DNA of 64,000 bases, taken from NCBI GenBank assembly GCA_028289605.1, contig JANQON010000009.1, forward strand, positions 62,001 to 126,000, read 5' to 3'. Origin of the DNA: Hyphococcus sp. (GTDB lineage Bacteria > Pseudomonadota > Alphaproteobacteria > Caulobacterales > Parvularculaceae). The notes beneath the pieces are model-generated. The model did not search any database. It was not told the DNA's origin and saw only the letters and a program-made list of their open reading frames with translations. This document shows, piece after piece, positions 37,205 through 45,333 of the stretch (the stretch's first letter is position 1; the number at the start of each line of letters is the position of its first letter). The position numbers and the translations under genes were made by a program.

Positions 37205-37738
37205 TTAGAATCTCGCCGGAATGAAAAAGGGGCTGGCCTCCTGCACCCGGTAAATCTCTTCCAGGCGCGTCTCGTCATTGCGGATTTTTTCAGCCGCGCG
37301 CGCCATGCGGCCTTTGCGGCCGAGGATTTCGTCGGCAATGGCGACAATTCGGGTATTTGGAAACGCCGTGCGCGACGCCGCTGCGAGCGCATCGCCTATT
37401 CTCGCTTCGTCCGTGTCGGGATTATGAAGACAGGCTGCGATCAGCGCGGTCGCCGTCGACCGGCTCATGCCCGCCCAGCAGTGCACGAGGAGCGGGTCCT
37501 CCGGCCGCCAGCTTTTCAGATGGCCGATAATGTCTTCGACATGGCCCTCACCCGGCGCCGCCCGCTCGCCGGCGTCCTGGAGAATATCGTGCACTTCAAT
37601 GCGATGGTGACGATCGTCTTCGTAACCTTCGAACGCCGGAAACTCTGAGCCCGGCGACAACAAACTGACGACTTTCGAGGCGCGGGACTTCGCATGCGCG
37701 TCGTATACGTCCCTGAGGGAGGATATCCAGATTTTCAT
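37205..37738 (-). CDS. Dual-specificity/tyrosine phosphatase-like protein
   Basis: 177 residues. The P-loop His86-Cys87-X5-Arg93-Ser (VHCWAGMSRSTA) is intact, and the general-acid Asp may be in VHDILQD (about residue 51). The predicted fold is a small DSP domain with an extra C-terminal helix. It could dephosphorylate phospho-tyrosine, phospho-arginine or phosphoinositide-like substrates. It forms an operon with the two-TM protein downstream. A palindromic repeat (family D) lies just upstream of its start. Confidence 0.85.
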   Translation of the reverse strand: MKIWISSLRDVYDAHAKSRASKVVSLLSPGSEFPAFEGYEDDRHHRIEVHDILQDAGERAAPGEGHVEDIIGHLKSWRPEDPLLVHCWAGMSRSTATALIAACLHNPDTDEARIGDALAAASRTAFPNTRIVAIADEILGRKGRMARAAEKIRNDETRLEEIYRVQEASPFFIPARF

Positions 37739-37752
37739 GACACGGTCTCCAA

Positions 37753-37875
37753 TCCCCCCCTTGAGGGGGGATCGAAATCTTCAATTTCGAGGGGGCGCGC
37801 TTGTATGATGAAGGACACGCGCCCCCCACCCGAAATTTGCGTTCGCAAATTTCGACCTCCCCTCAAGGGGGAGGT
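37753..37875. repeat. Palindromic repeat, family D
   Basis: CCCCCCTTGAGGGGGG and CTCCCCTCAAGGGGGAG flank two copies of a CGAAATTT-containing inner hairpin (TCGAAATCTTCAATTTCGA; CGAAATTTGCGTTCGCAAATTTCG) and GGGGGCGCGC / GCGCGCCCCC-type arms. It lies between the converging or divergent ends of the phosphatase and rlmE genes. The copy is one of a kind in this window. Confidence 0.75.
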
Positions 37876-37903
37876 AAAGACGCTGGAACGGTTGAAACAA
37901 CTC

Positions 37904-38707
37904 TCAATCATCAACTCTTCCCCGAAACCCCGTCGCCACCACATACTTTTCTGCCGAATCCTGGCGGCTCGCCTTCGGCTTGGCGTGTTTCACCACCTCA
38001 AAACTACGTTTCAAACGCGCCAGGAGATCGCCTTCAGCGCCGCCGGCGAACACTTTGCAGACAAAGGCCCCGCCGGGCGCCAGGACGTCTTCGGCGAAAT
38101 CGAGCGCTGCTTCGGCCAGCGCCACGATCCGCAGGTGATCGGTCGACTTATGCCCTGTGGTCGGCGCCGCCATGTCGGACAGGACGATGTCGGCCTCGCC
38201 GCCCAGGAGATCTTTGAGGGCCTGAGGCGCGGCTTCATCCAGAAAATCCATTTCTAAAACGTCCGCGCCGGCGACGGCCGGAACGTTCAGATAGTCGATC
38301 CCGACGACGCGTCCTTCCGTGCCGACCGCTTTCGCGGCGACCTGCAGCCAACCGCCGGGGGCGCAGCCGAGATCGACGACGCGCGATCCCCGCCTCAACA
38401 GAGAAAACTTCTCGTCGAGCTCCTTCAGCTTGTAGGCCGCCCGAGACCGATAGCCTTCGGCCTTCGCCTTGCGCACATACGGGTCGTTCAACTGTCGTTT
38501 GAGCCACAAGGTGGAGCCGTAATCGCGGCGCTTGGCGGTCTTCACATGGACGTTGAAGTCGCGGCTCGACGCTTCGCCTTTGGTTGGCGCGTTCTTTTTC
38601 CGCTCGCGTTTTTCCGGTTCGACGCCGAGCGCGGTTTTCGCGATGTCCGTTGATCTCGCGCGCTTGGGGCGTTTCGGCCCCTTGGAAGAAGATTTGCGTC
38701 GCTCCAT
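37904..38707 (-). CDS. rlmE: 23S rRNA 2'-O-methyltransferase RlmE (FtsJ/RrmJ)
   Basis: 267 residues. SAM site [17 protein letters not shown] near residue 110. The catalytic K-D-K-E set is visible: Lys in RSRAAYKL, Asp in [10 protein letters not shown], Lys in FVCKVFAGG and Glu in [12 protein letters not shown]. It methylates U2552 in the large-subunit A-loop. About 60 extra residues at the N-terminus are rich in Lys and Arg, longer than in E. coli. The usual ppx/gppA neighbour is absent. Confidence 0.95.
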   Translation of the reverse strand: MERRKSSSKGPKRPKRARSTDIAKTALGVEPEKRERKKNAPTKGEASSRDFNVHVKTAKRRDYGSTLWLKRQLNDPYVRKAKAEGYRSRAAYKLKELDEKFSLLRRGSRVVDLGCAPGGWLQVAAKAVGTEGRVVGIDYLNVPAVAGADVLEMDFLDEAAPQALKDLLGGEADIVLSDMAAPTTGHKSTDHLRIVALAEAALDFAEDVLAPGGAFVCKVFAGGAEGDLLARLKRSFEVVKHAKPKASRQDSAEKYVVATGFRGRVDD

Positions 38708-38890
38708 GGGCCTTCATAGCGGAGTCTTCCGCGGGCGCAAGAGGCGAAACCGGCGTAAATTGTGCGCCTGTTTACAGGGGCGGGGTCGAAACCGTAAGAC
38801 AACCATAGGGGGTCCGGCGACGCGTCGTCGGCCGAGAGCGACGGGCGCGATTGTCACCCATGGCGCGCGCACAGGAATGGTGGAGATTTC

Positions 38891-39487
38891 ATGTCATTGA
38901 TGGACCAATTGACCGACGTGGTGGTCGGTCAGATGTCGCAGCAAGCGGCGCAGAAAACAGGGCTCAACGCTGATCTGGCGCAACAGCTGATGCCCATGGC
39001 CATGGCCGCGCTCATGGGCGGACTGAAGAAGAACACATCGGAGCCCGCCGGCGCCGAAGCCTTGTCCAACGCGCTGGACCGTCACGACGGCAGTTTGCTG
39101 AACAACATCGGCCACCTCGGCGACGACGCCGTCTTGGCCGACGGTCAGAAAATCCTCGGCCACATTCTCGGCGGCAAGCAGGCGCAGACCGAACGGGCGC
39201 TCGCCAAGTCCGCGGGCGTTGACCAAAGCCAGATTGGCCAGCTGCTCGCCGTCGCGGCGCCCGCCGTGTTGGCTTCGCTCGGCCAGGCGAAACGGGAACG
39301 GGGCCTCGACGCCTCCGCCCTCGCCGGCCTTGTGACGGAAGAAAGCGTTCGCGTGCAGCAAAAGGCGCCGACCGAGCTTAGCGGGCTGATGCAGTTTTTG
39401 GATCAGGACGGCGACGGCGACTTCAAGGACGACATGCTCGCGGCGGCGGGCAGCAAGCTGCTCGGCGGACTTTTTGGACGCAAATAA
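38891..39487 (+). CDS. DUF937 family protein
   Basis: 198 residues. The pattern MSLMDQLTDVVVGQ, then LMPMAMAALMGGLKKN and a Gly/Leu-rich tail, LDQDGDGDFKDDMLAAAGSK, is typical of DUF937/YidB-like proteins. It is helical and soluble, with no signal. The DQDGDGDFKDD segment resembles a calcium-binding EF-hand loop, though its pairing is not seen. GGTGGAG lies before the ATG. Role unknown. Confidence 0.78.
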   Translation: MSLMDQLTDVVVGQMSQQAAQKTGLNADLAQQLMPMAMAALMGGLKKNTSEPAGAEALSNALDRHDGSLLNNIGHLGDDAVLADGQKILGHILGGKQAQTERALAKSAGVDQSQIGQLLAVAAPAVLASLGQAKRERGLDASALAGLVTEESVRVQQKAPTELSGLMQFLDQDGDGDFKDDMLAAAGSKLLGGLFGRK

Positions 39488-39498
39488 ACCGGATCGAC

Positions 39499-39630
39499 GG
39501 TCACACCGGCCGGATCGCTTCATCCTGAGGGACAATTTTCTTCGTCCTTCGAGACGCAAGCTTGCAGCTTGCTCCTCAGGATGAAGAAAATTGTCGTCTC
39601 GAAGGACGGAGCGATACGGTCGGTGTGACC
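39499..39630. repeat. Nested palindrome, family B copy 2
   Basis: A 132-bp structure. Outer arms GGTCACACCG and CGGTGTGACC are perfectly inverted, inner arms GACAATTTTCTTC and GAAGAAAATTGTC (39531-39543 and 39583-39595) likewise. The core contains a CTTCGAGACGCAAGC/GCTTGC-type hairpin and CTCAGGATGAAG, related to family B near 26.4 kb. It ends 29 nt before the BON-LysM gene. Confidence 0.8.
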
Positions 39631-39659
39631 GGCGCGGCGCAAATCAGGAGAAAACACAC

Positions 39660-40088
39660 ATGCTGTTTAAGTTCGCGAAAGAAGCCGGAGAAAAGTTCCG
39701 CGAAGGCGTCTCGAATATTGCAGAAGGCATCCAGGACCGCATCAAGGGCCATAAGACCGAGGTCAAGGATCTGAAAGTCGAACAGGACGGCGAACGTGTC
39801 GTCCTTAAGGGTAAAGCGAAAACCCGCGCGGAAGCCGAAAAAGCGATCGTCGCCGCCGGCAACACACCCGGAATCGGCGAGGTCGAATCCCATATCGATA
39901 TTGCGGATGAACCGGCGCAAACGAACTTTTACACCGTCAAATCGGGGGACACGCTCTCCAAGATCGCCAAGGAGTTTTACGGCGACGCCATGAAGTATCC
40001 GGCCATTTTTGAAGCCAACAAGCCGATGCTGTCCGATCCCGACAAGATCTATCCGGGCCAGACGCTGCGGATTCCGACGGCGAGTTAG
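39660..40088 (+). CDS. kbp: BON-LysM protein (Kbp/YgaU-like)
   Basis: 142 residues. Residues ~30-85 form a BON domain (VKDLKVEQDGERVVLKGKAK). The last ~50 are a LysM domain (YTVKSGDTLSKIAKEFYG ... YPGQTLRIPTAS). No signal peptide is present, so it is predicted to be cytosolic like E. coli Kbp, which binds potassium. Binding to potassium here is not shown. CAGGAG precedes the ATG. The family B palindrome lies in its 5' region. Confidence 0.88.
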   Translation: MLFKFAKEAGEKFREGVSNIAEGIQDRIKGHKTEVKDLKVEQDGERVVLKGKAKTRAEAEKAIVAAGNTPGIGEVESHIDIADEPAQTNFYTVKSGDTLSKIAKEFYGDAMKYPAIFEANKPMLSDPDKIYPGQTLRIPTAS

Positions 40089-40133
40089 ATAGCGTCGTCC
40101 CGTGCGCGCTGCAGCGCAGAGCGCCAAACAGTT

Positions 40134-40232
40134 CGCTCATCCCCGCGTACGCGGGGATCCACTTATGCGACGGTAGGGCGATATGCGCAGCTACGCTTGC
40201 AAATGGACTCCCGCTTTCGCGGGAGTGAGCGG
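40134..40232. repeat. Paired palindromic repeat, family A copy 4
   Basis: CGCTCATCCCCGCGTACGCG at the left and CGCTTTCGCGGGAGTGAGCG-type bases at the right. It lies between the convergent BON-LysM gene and dksA and ends 9 nt from the dksA stop, so it may terminate both. Confidence 0.82.
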
Positions 40233-40241
40233 ATCAGGAGT

Positions 40242-40658
40242 TCAGTCGTCCCGGTGCACGCGCTCGGAACGTTCGTGGCGCTCCTGCGCTTCCAGCGATA
40301 GCGTCGCAATCGGCCGGGCGTCGAGGCGGCGCAACGCAATGGGCTCGCCCGTTTCTTCGCAGTATCCGTATTCGCCAGTTTCGATTCGGCGCAGCGCCGC
40401 ATCAATTTTCGAAATCACTTTTCGCTGACGATCGCGGGTGCGAAGCTCCAGCGCCTTTTCCGTTTCGCTCGAGGCGCGGTCGGCGATGTCAGGGAGATGA
40501 TTGTTGTCTTCCTGCAGATTATTGATGGTGCCCTGGCTTTCCTCAAGAATTTCTTCTTTCCAGCTGATCAGCTTTTGACGGAAATATTCTTTTTGCCGGT
40601 CGTTCATGAACGGTTCGTCCTCAGACGGACGATACGCATCAATTTCGCTCACAGACAT
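40242..40658 (-). CDS. dksA: RNA polymerase-binding factor DksA
   Basis: 138 residues. The coiled-coil region carries NDRQKEYFRQKLISWKEEIL and the tip-proximal DIADRASSETEKALELRTRDR. The C-terminal globular part has YGYCEETGEPI, RRLDARPIATL, with one Cys in place of the four zinc-binding Cys of E. coli, a common alphaproteobacterial form. DksA works with ppGpp in the stringent response. No strong Shine-Dalgarno. Convergent with the BON-LysM gene. Confidence 0.95.
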   Translation of the reverse strand: MSVSEIDAYRPSEDEPFMNDRQKEYFRQKLISWKEEILEESQGTINNLQEDNNHLPDIADRASSETEKALELRTRDRQRKVISKIDAALRRIETGEYGYCEETGEPIALRRLDARPIATLSLEAQERHERSERVHRDD

Positions 40659-40824
40659 CCCTTACTCCCTATGCGCGGTACGCTATTATTGCCCCGGCCC
40701 GGTTCGGATTGCGGGCTCTCTATAGCGACGGCGCCGCCCCTGCTCAAGCGTTACTTGCGCGCTTTGCGCCGTCACATTTCCTCAATAGAAATCAATTATT
40801 GAAGATTGGTTTTTTTGGCCGCCG

Positions 40825-41238
40825 TCACCGCCCCAGTTTGGCGAGCTCAACCCGGGCGCGCAGGGAAATTTCGTCATAGATTTCGAGCAGACGCGCGTCG
40901 GCGCCCGCATGGGCGCGCAATGTGGAAGCCGCTTCCAGCGCTTCTATCGCGTCGCGTCCGCCCTCTCCGTTAAGGAGCGCGTATTGTAGGCGATCCAGTT
41001 CGCCGAGAACTTGTTGCGCCGCAGCAATCGTCCGCCCGCGCGCGCCCTCGCCTTGCCCGTAGCCCGCGCTCTGAAGGGCGATGAGCGCGCTCAACGTCGA
41101 CGCCGGGGTCAGGCTGTCAGCTTTGGCCGCGGCGCCGGCGGCGGCCGCACCGGCCGGCTTGAACGCACCGCTCGCCGGCTTGGCTTTCTTCGCGGGCGCA
41201 GGCGCGCCAGATTTCCCCAGTCGTGAAATACGGGTCAT
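40825..41238 (-). CDS. fliX: Flagellar assembly regulator FliX
   Basis: 137 residues. An Ala/Lys/Pro-rich N-terminal segment (residues ~1-45) precedes a helical core with LSALIALQSAG, the run ARGRTIAAAQQVLGELDRLQ and the ending YDEISLRARVELAKLG. This matches FliX of Caulobacter (139 residues), which acts with FlbD to couple flagellum assembly to sigma-54-dependent gene expression. It lies divergent from flgI with 243 bp between, as in Caulobacter. Confidence 0.87.
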   Translation of the reverse strand: MTRISRLGKSGAPAPAKKAKPASGAFKPAGAAAAGAAAKADSLTPASTLSALIALQSAGYGQGEGARGRTIAAAQQVLGELDRLQYALLNGEGGRDAIEALEAASTLRAHAGADARLLEIYDEISLRARVELAKLGR

Positions 41239-41415
41239 TGGAAGCCGCTCATACTCCAGGCGAACTTATCGCCGCGCCGCCATAAAGGTTTCGTTAATGA
41301 CGGCAAAAAACGCCGGGCAGAAGCTGCCGCAGCGTCGGTGTTCGGCTGATACGCGCGCGCCGCAGAAACCGCTGGACGCCGCAGAAACACTGGTTTCCTG
41401 AAGCGCTGAACTGAA

Positions 41416-41430
41416 TGGCACGGGCCTCGC
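41416..41430 (+). promoter_or_regulatory. Sigma-54-type promoter of flgI operon
   Basis: TGGCACGGGCCTCGC. The GG (-24) and GC (-12) dinucleotides have the correct spacing for the RpoN pattern TGGCACG-N4-TTGC, with one mismatch (TCGC for TTGC). It lies 51 bp before the flgI ATG. In Caulobacter, FlbD and FliX act on promoters of this class. Confidence 0.72.
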
Positions 41431-41481
41431 TATGCAAGTGGCGACCAATCATTCGCCCAACCCGCCCGCGTCGGAAAAAAC

Positions 41482-42588
41482 ATGATGCTTCGATCCCTCA
41501 TCGCCTTGCTTGTTTCCTGGCTCTTTCTGTCGCCGGCGGCGTTTGCTGAGTCCCGCATCAAGGATCTCGCCGACATTGAAGGCGTTCGCGAGAACATGCT
41601 TATCGGATACGGCCTTGTGGTCGGCCTCGACGGCACCGGAGACCGCATCCGAAACACGCCCTTCACCCGTGAGAGCCTGGTTTCCATGCTCGAACGCATG
41701 GGCGTCAATATTCGGTCGGAAAATCTTGATACGGACAACATCGCCGCCGTCATGGTGACGGCGAGTTTGCCGCCCTTTGCAACGCAAGGCACCCATGTGG
41801 ACGTCTCGGTCAGCGCTCTCGGCGATGCTGAATCATTACGCGGCGGCGTGCTGCTCGTAACCCCGCTGCACGGCGCTGACGGCGAGGTTTACGCCGTCGC
41901 GCAAGGCGCCGTCGCCGTCAGCGGTTTCGCCGCCCGCGGCGAAGCTGCATCGGTCACGCGAGGCGTTCCCACAAATGGCCGTATCGCCAACGGCGCCGTC
42001 GTCGAACGCGAAATCGGTTTCGACATCGCCGACCGCGCTTCGGTCAAGCTCGCCCTGCGCAATCCGGACTTCACAACCGCCCAGCGCATCGCGGCCGCCA
42101 TTAACGCCCGCCTCGGCGGCGACGCCGCCAGCGTCAAAGATCCGGGTACGGTGCTCTTAAACCGGCCGCAGGCCTTCGCCGGCGACATGGTTGCGTTGAT
42201 CAGTGCGATCGAGGGATTGCGCGTGGATCCGGATAATGTCGCCAAGGTCGTCATCGACGAAGCTTCAGGCGTCATCGTCATGGGCGACGACGTGCGGGTG
42301 TCGACCGTCGCCATTGCTCAAGGCGCGCTCACCGTTTCCATATCGGAAACGCCGCAGGTGAGCCAGCCCTCGCCCTTTTCCGATCGCGGGCGAACGGTCG
42401 TCGTGCCGCGCACCACTGCGGGCGTCGACGAACCGCCGGCGAAGATTTCAATCGTCGAAGGCGGCGTGCGTCTTTCAGAGCTTGTCGACGGGCTCAACGC
42501 GCTCGGCGTGCCCCCGCGCGACATGATCGCCATTCTTCAGGCCATCAAGGCGGCCGGCGCCTTGCAGGCGGACATCGAGGTGTTGTGA
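41482..42588 (+). CDS. flgI: Flagellar P-ring protein FlgI
   Basis: 368 residues with a Sec signal peptide (LIALLVSWLFLSPAAFAES). FlgI forms the P ring around the distal rod in peptidoglycan. Diagnostic blocks are RIKDLADIEGVRENMLIGYG, VVGLDGTGDR, PPFATQGTHVDVSVSALGDA and the C-terminal LNALGVPPRDMIAILQAIKA. Two ATGs lie next to each other (41482 and 41485). Its stop overlaps the flgJ start by one base (TGATG). Expressed from a sigma-54-type promoter. Confidence 0.97.
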   Translation: MMLRSLIALLVSWLFLSPAAFAESRIKDLADIEGVRENMLIGYGLVVGLDGTGDRIRNTPFTRESLVSMLERMGVNIRSENLDTDNIAAVMVTASLPPFATQGTHVDVSVSALGDAESLRGGVLLVTPLHGADGEVYAVAQGAVAVSGFAARGEAASVTRGVPTNGRIANGAVVEREIGFDIADRASVKLALRNPDFTTAQRIAAAINARLGGDAASVKDPGTVLLNRPQAFAGDMVALISAIEGLRVDPDNVAKVVIDEASGVIVMGDDVRVSTVAIAQGALTVSISETPQVSQPSPFSDRGRTVVVPRTTAGVDEPPAKISIVEGGVRLSELVDGLNALGVPPRDMIAILQAIKAAGALQADIEVL

Positions 42589-42914
42589 TGGATGCAATCT
42601 CGCCCGCCAATCCCGCCTCTTTGTTGCCGGACCGCCAGATCGCCGCGATCGAGCGCAAGGCGGAGGAATTTGAAGCGCTCATGCTCGCCGAATTTTTGAA
42701 GCCGATTTTTGAAACCGCCAAATCGAGCAGCCTGTTCGGCGGAAGCGGCGCCGCCGGGAGCGGCCCGGAACAGTCGATGTTCGGTGCCATGCTGCAGGAG
42801 AAATACGCCGAAGGGATGGCGGCTCGAGGCGGGATCGGCATCGCCGATCAGGTCAAAGCCGCGCTCATCGACATGCAAAGCCAGTTGACAACCGAACAAA
42901 GGATCGCGCCGTGA
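42588..42914 (+). CDS. flgJ: Rod-binding protein FlgJ, N-terminal domain only
   Basis: 108 residues. The pattern KAEEFEALMLAEFLKPIFET and QEKYAEGMAARGGIGIADQV matches the rod-cap domain of FlgJ. The C-terminal muramidase domain found in gammaproteobacterial FlgJ is absent, as in most alphaproteobacteria. The ATG at 42588 overlaps the flgI TGA. Its own stop overlaps the GTG of the next gene. Rod assembly needs a separate peptidoglycan hydrolase. Confidence 0.88.
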   Translation: MDAISPANPASLLPDRQIAAIERKAEEFEALMLAEFLKPIFETAKSSSLFGGSGAAGSGPEQSMFGAMLQEKYAEGMAARGGIGIADQVKAALIDMQSQLTTEQRIAP

Positions 42915-43354
42915 ACACTGACACCGCCAAGTCCGACATCATCGACCCGATCGACCGTATTCGGGCGCTGATGGATATTACGCAGTCTCTGAGCGCCATT
43001 TTCGCGCGGGAGAACGAACTGCTCGAAACCCGAAGACCGCGCGAAATCGCCCCGCTGCAAGCGGAAAAGGCGAGGCTCGCCGCCGCTTACGCGCAATCGA
43101 TCCGCGACGTCGCCAGCAACCGAGCCGCCGTCCAGCACGCCGACAGCACCCTTCTGGCCGAACTGCGCGACATCACCGCTGGGTTCGAGGAACGCGCGGC
43201 GCATCAGCGATCATTGTTGGAAGCGGCCGCCAGGGCGGGCGAAGGCGTCGTTAAGGCCATCGCGGAAGAAGCCGCCGCGCAATCGAGCGCGCAATCCTAC
43301 GGCGGCGAAAACCGTGCCGAAGCGCCGCCAATTTCAATCAACGAAAAAGCCTAA
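42911..43354 (+). CDS. flbY: FlgN-like flagellar protein (FlbY-like)
   Basis: 147 residues, mainly helical and charged (DRIRALMDITQSLSAIFARE, then NELLETRRPREIAPLQAEKA). This matches the FlgN-type chaperone fold and the FlbY protein found after flgJ in Caulobacter-like flagellar operons. Start is GTG, overlapping the flgJ stop (GTGA). Its stop overlaps that of the converging YbjN-like gene by 4 bp. The exact role of FlbY is not established; the symbol is by position and pattern. Confidence 0.7.
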   Translation: MNTDTAKSDIIDPIDRIRALMDITQSLSAIFARENELLETRRPREIAPLQAEKARLAAAYAQSIRDVASNRAAVQHADSTLLAELRDITAGFEERAAHQRSLLEAAARAGEGVVKAIAEEAAAQSSAQSYGGENRAEAPPISINEKA

Positions 43355-44058
43355 TCGGCGTCGTAAACGAAAGACGCGTTGCCGGTATTTGCAATCGCGG
43401 CGGCAATGGCGCCGCTGGTCGACACCGCGCCGGCTCGTCGCAACGAGACGGTCCCGGTCGTCCCCGACGCGATGACGTTATCGGTCTTGCCGCCGGGTTT
43501 CTCCGACGCACGATCGGAAATGCTGGTCGCGCCGGTTTGTCTGTTCTCCAGAAAGCCCTGCATATCGTTGAGAAACAGGATCATCTCAAACTCGATATTG
43601 TCGCGGCTGACCCCGCCGTTGAAAAAACGCTGAATGCCGAACACGATGATGTTCTGCTCAGCGACATTCACCGCCTTTGCAACCTGGGCGTCTGTGTTGA
43701 AGGTATTGATATCGTCATAGGCCATGCCCGCATTCGAAAAAGCGGTGTAGGTCGCCGCGCCCCTGCAATCGGCGCCGGTTGTCGGGTCTTCGCAGCCGAA
43801 AAGCGAAACAAGGAATTTTCCACCGCCTTCGGTTGAGGCGGCGAGAGTCGCCGCATCCTGCCCCTCATAGGGAATCAACTGCGTCGTGATCTCGTATTTC
43901 GCCAATATGTCGGAAATGTCAGATGCGCTGAGCCGCTCAACCACCGGCGACAGCATGAGCTGGCTGTTTGACGCCGTCTGCCCTTGCGCGACCCCGGTCT
44001 GCGCCGCAAAACACATCGAAGAGGCGACGACTGTCGCCAATTTCAAGACCTTACCCAT
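43351..44058 (-). CDS. Secreted YbjN-like protein
   Basis: 235 residues with a Sec signal peptide (KLATVVASSMCFAAQTGVAQ). Residues ~40-165 follow the YbjN pattern: helix ASDISDILAKYE, strand FLVSLFGCEDPTTGADCRGA with a Cys pair, then YTAFSNAGMAYDDINTFN, and GVSRDNIEFEMILFLNDMQG. The C-terminal ~65 residues are disordered and rich in Gly, Thr and Ala. YbjN family proteins resemble type III chaperones but have no settled role. The stop overlaps that of the FlbY-like gene (convergent). Confidence 0.75.
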   Translation of the reverse strand: MGKVLKLATVVASSMCFAAQTGVAQGQTASNSQLMLSPVVERLSASDISDILAKYEITTQLIPYEGQDAATLAASTEGGGKFLVSLFGCEDPTTGADCRGAATYTAFSNAGMAYDDINTFNTDAQVAKAVNVAEQNIIVFGIQRFFNGGVSRDNIEFEMILFLNDMQGFLENRQTGATSISDRASEKPGGKTDNVIASGTTGTVSLRRAGAVSTSGAIAAAIANTGNASFVYDAD

Positions 44059-44238
44059 ATACTCGACACCCCTGCGACGCGAGAACTCCAGGCGAAAGGC
44101 TATCAGCAAAAGCCCGCAACCGCAAAGCGATGACGATTGCTCGCGCGCTGCTCGCGCGGATTTGCGCGCCGGCGTCCTACACATCGCCACATTTCTTCGC
44201 TATTATTGGACGTGAAAGCGTAGTGTGGGGTAGCGCAG

Positions 44239-45333
44239 GTGAAAACGTCGGCTCGCGGGATCGAACTGATCAAACAGTTCGAGGGACTCGAACTAGAGGC
44301 CTACCAGGACATTGCTGGTATCTGGACCATCGGCTACGGCCACACGGGCCCCGATGTGGAGCCGGGCATGCGCATATCCGAACGCGAGGCGGAAGCCCTG
44401 TTGCGCAAGGACCTGACCCCGCGCGAAAACGCGGTCTCCAATCTAACGTCGGTCGGGCTCAATCAGAACGAGTTCGATGCGCTGGTGAGCTTTGTCTACA
44501 ATGTCGGCATCGACGCCTATCGCCGGTCGACCGCGCGGCGGCGCCTTAACAGCGGCGATCGGGTCGGCGCCGCAGACGCGTTAACATGGTGGAACAAGGC
44601 CACCGTCGGGGGCGTCCTGCGGGAAGTGGCGGGCCTGACGCGGCGGCGCGCCGCAGAGCGCGCGCTTTTTCTGACGCCGGTCAATCCGATCATTGTCCGC
44701 GATCAGGAGAACATCAACGAGAACTCGCGGATCACGCCAATCGAGGACTCGCCGCGTCGCGGCAGTCTTCTTGAAAGCCGCAGCGTTCAAGGCGCGACCG
44801 TGGCCGGCGGCGCCGGCGCCGCGGCCGCCACGATGGGACGCGACAGCGCCGAGGAACTCGACGAACTCGAAACCAATATCGAATCCGGCGTCGGCTTAAC
44901 GGTGGATAGTTCGACCGGCGCCGAACCCACGAACGAAACCGAAGACGAAACAGCGGCGGACGCGACAGATAGCGACGCCGCCGCGGACGCGGCGGGTGAG
45001 GACGAGGCCAACGTCGACGCAGCGGGCGATACGTCCGGCGCGGTGAATGCTCTCCCTGGCGAGAGCGACGTCGACGATCAACCGGACGCTGACGGCGACA
45101 CCGACGGCGTCGTCGCCGAAACGGAAGACGGGGCGGTTATTTCGGGCGAAGGCGCCGAAAGCTCCATGGAACAGGGCGAAGTGGTGGTTTCTGAAATGCC
45201 GCAGCGTCCTTCAAAGCGCGAAGTGCACGCCGTCGAGGCGCAGGTTCAATTTGCGCTGCTGGTGCTCGTTCTGTTGGCGGTCGCCTTCGTCATCTTTGCG
45301 CGCATCGACGACTGGATGAATTTCCGGCGCTGA
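44239..45333 (+). CDS. GH24 lysozyme with acidic linker and C-terminal membrane anchor
   Basis: 364 residues. Residues 5-150 are a phage-type lysozyme (GH24) with the catalytic set Glu15, Asp24 and Thr30 at T4-lysozyme spacing (LIKQFEGLELEAYQD, TIGYGHTG). A linker of ~180 residues rich in Asp, Glu, Ala and Thr follows, then one membrane helix at ~336-353 (FALLVLVLLAVAFVIF) and a short tail. There is no signal peptide: the start is GTG and a stop lies five codons upstream in frame. How it reaches peptidoglycan is unclear. It follows the flagellar genes. Confidence 0.85.
   Translation: MKTSARGIELIKQFEGLELEAYQDIAGIWTIGYGHTGPDVEPGMRISEREAEALLRKDLTPRENAVSNLTSVGLNQNEFDALVSFVYNVGIDAYRRSTARRRLNSGDRVGAADALTWWNKATVGGVLREVAGLTRRRAAERALFLTPVNPIIVRDQENINENSRITPIEDSPRRGSLLESRSVQGATVAGGAGAAAATMGRDSAEELDELETNIESGVGLTVDSSTGAEPTNETEDETAADATDSDAAADAAGEDEANVDAAGDTSGAVNALPGESDVDDQPDADGDTDGVVAETEDGAVISGEGAESSMEQGEVVVSEMPQRPSKREVHAVEAQVQFALLVLVLLAVAFVIFARIDDWMNFRR

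Noticed and set aside
41294-41308. TTAA-N7-AAAA as a CtrA site before fliX
   Set aside because: Only the first half matches TTAA; chance match is likely.
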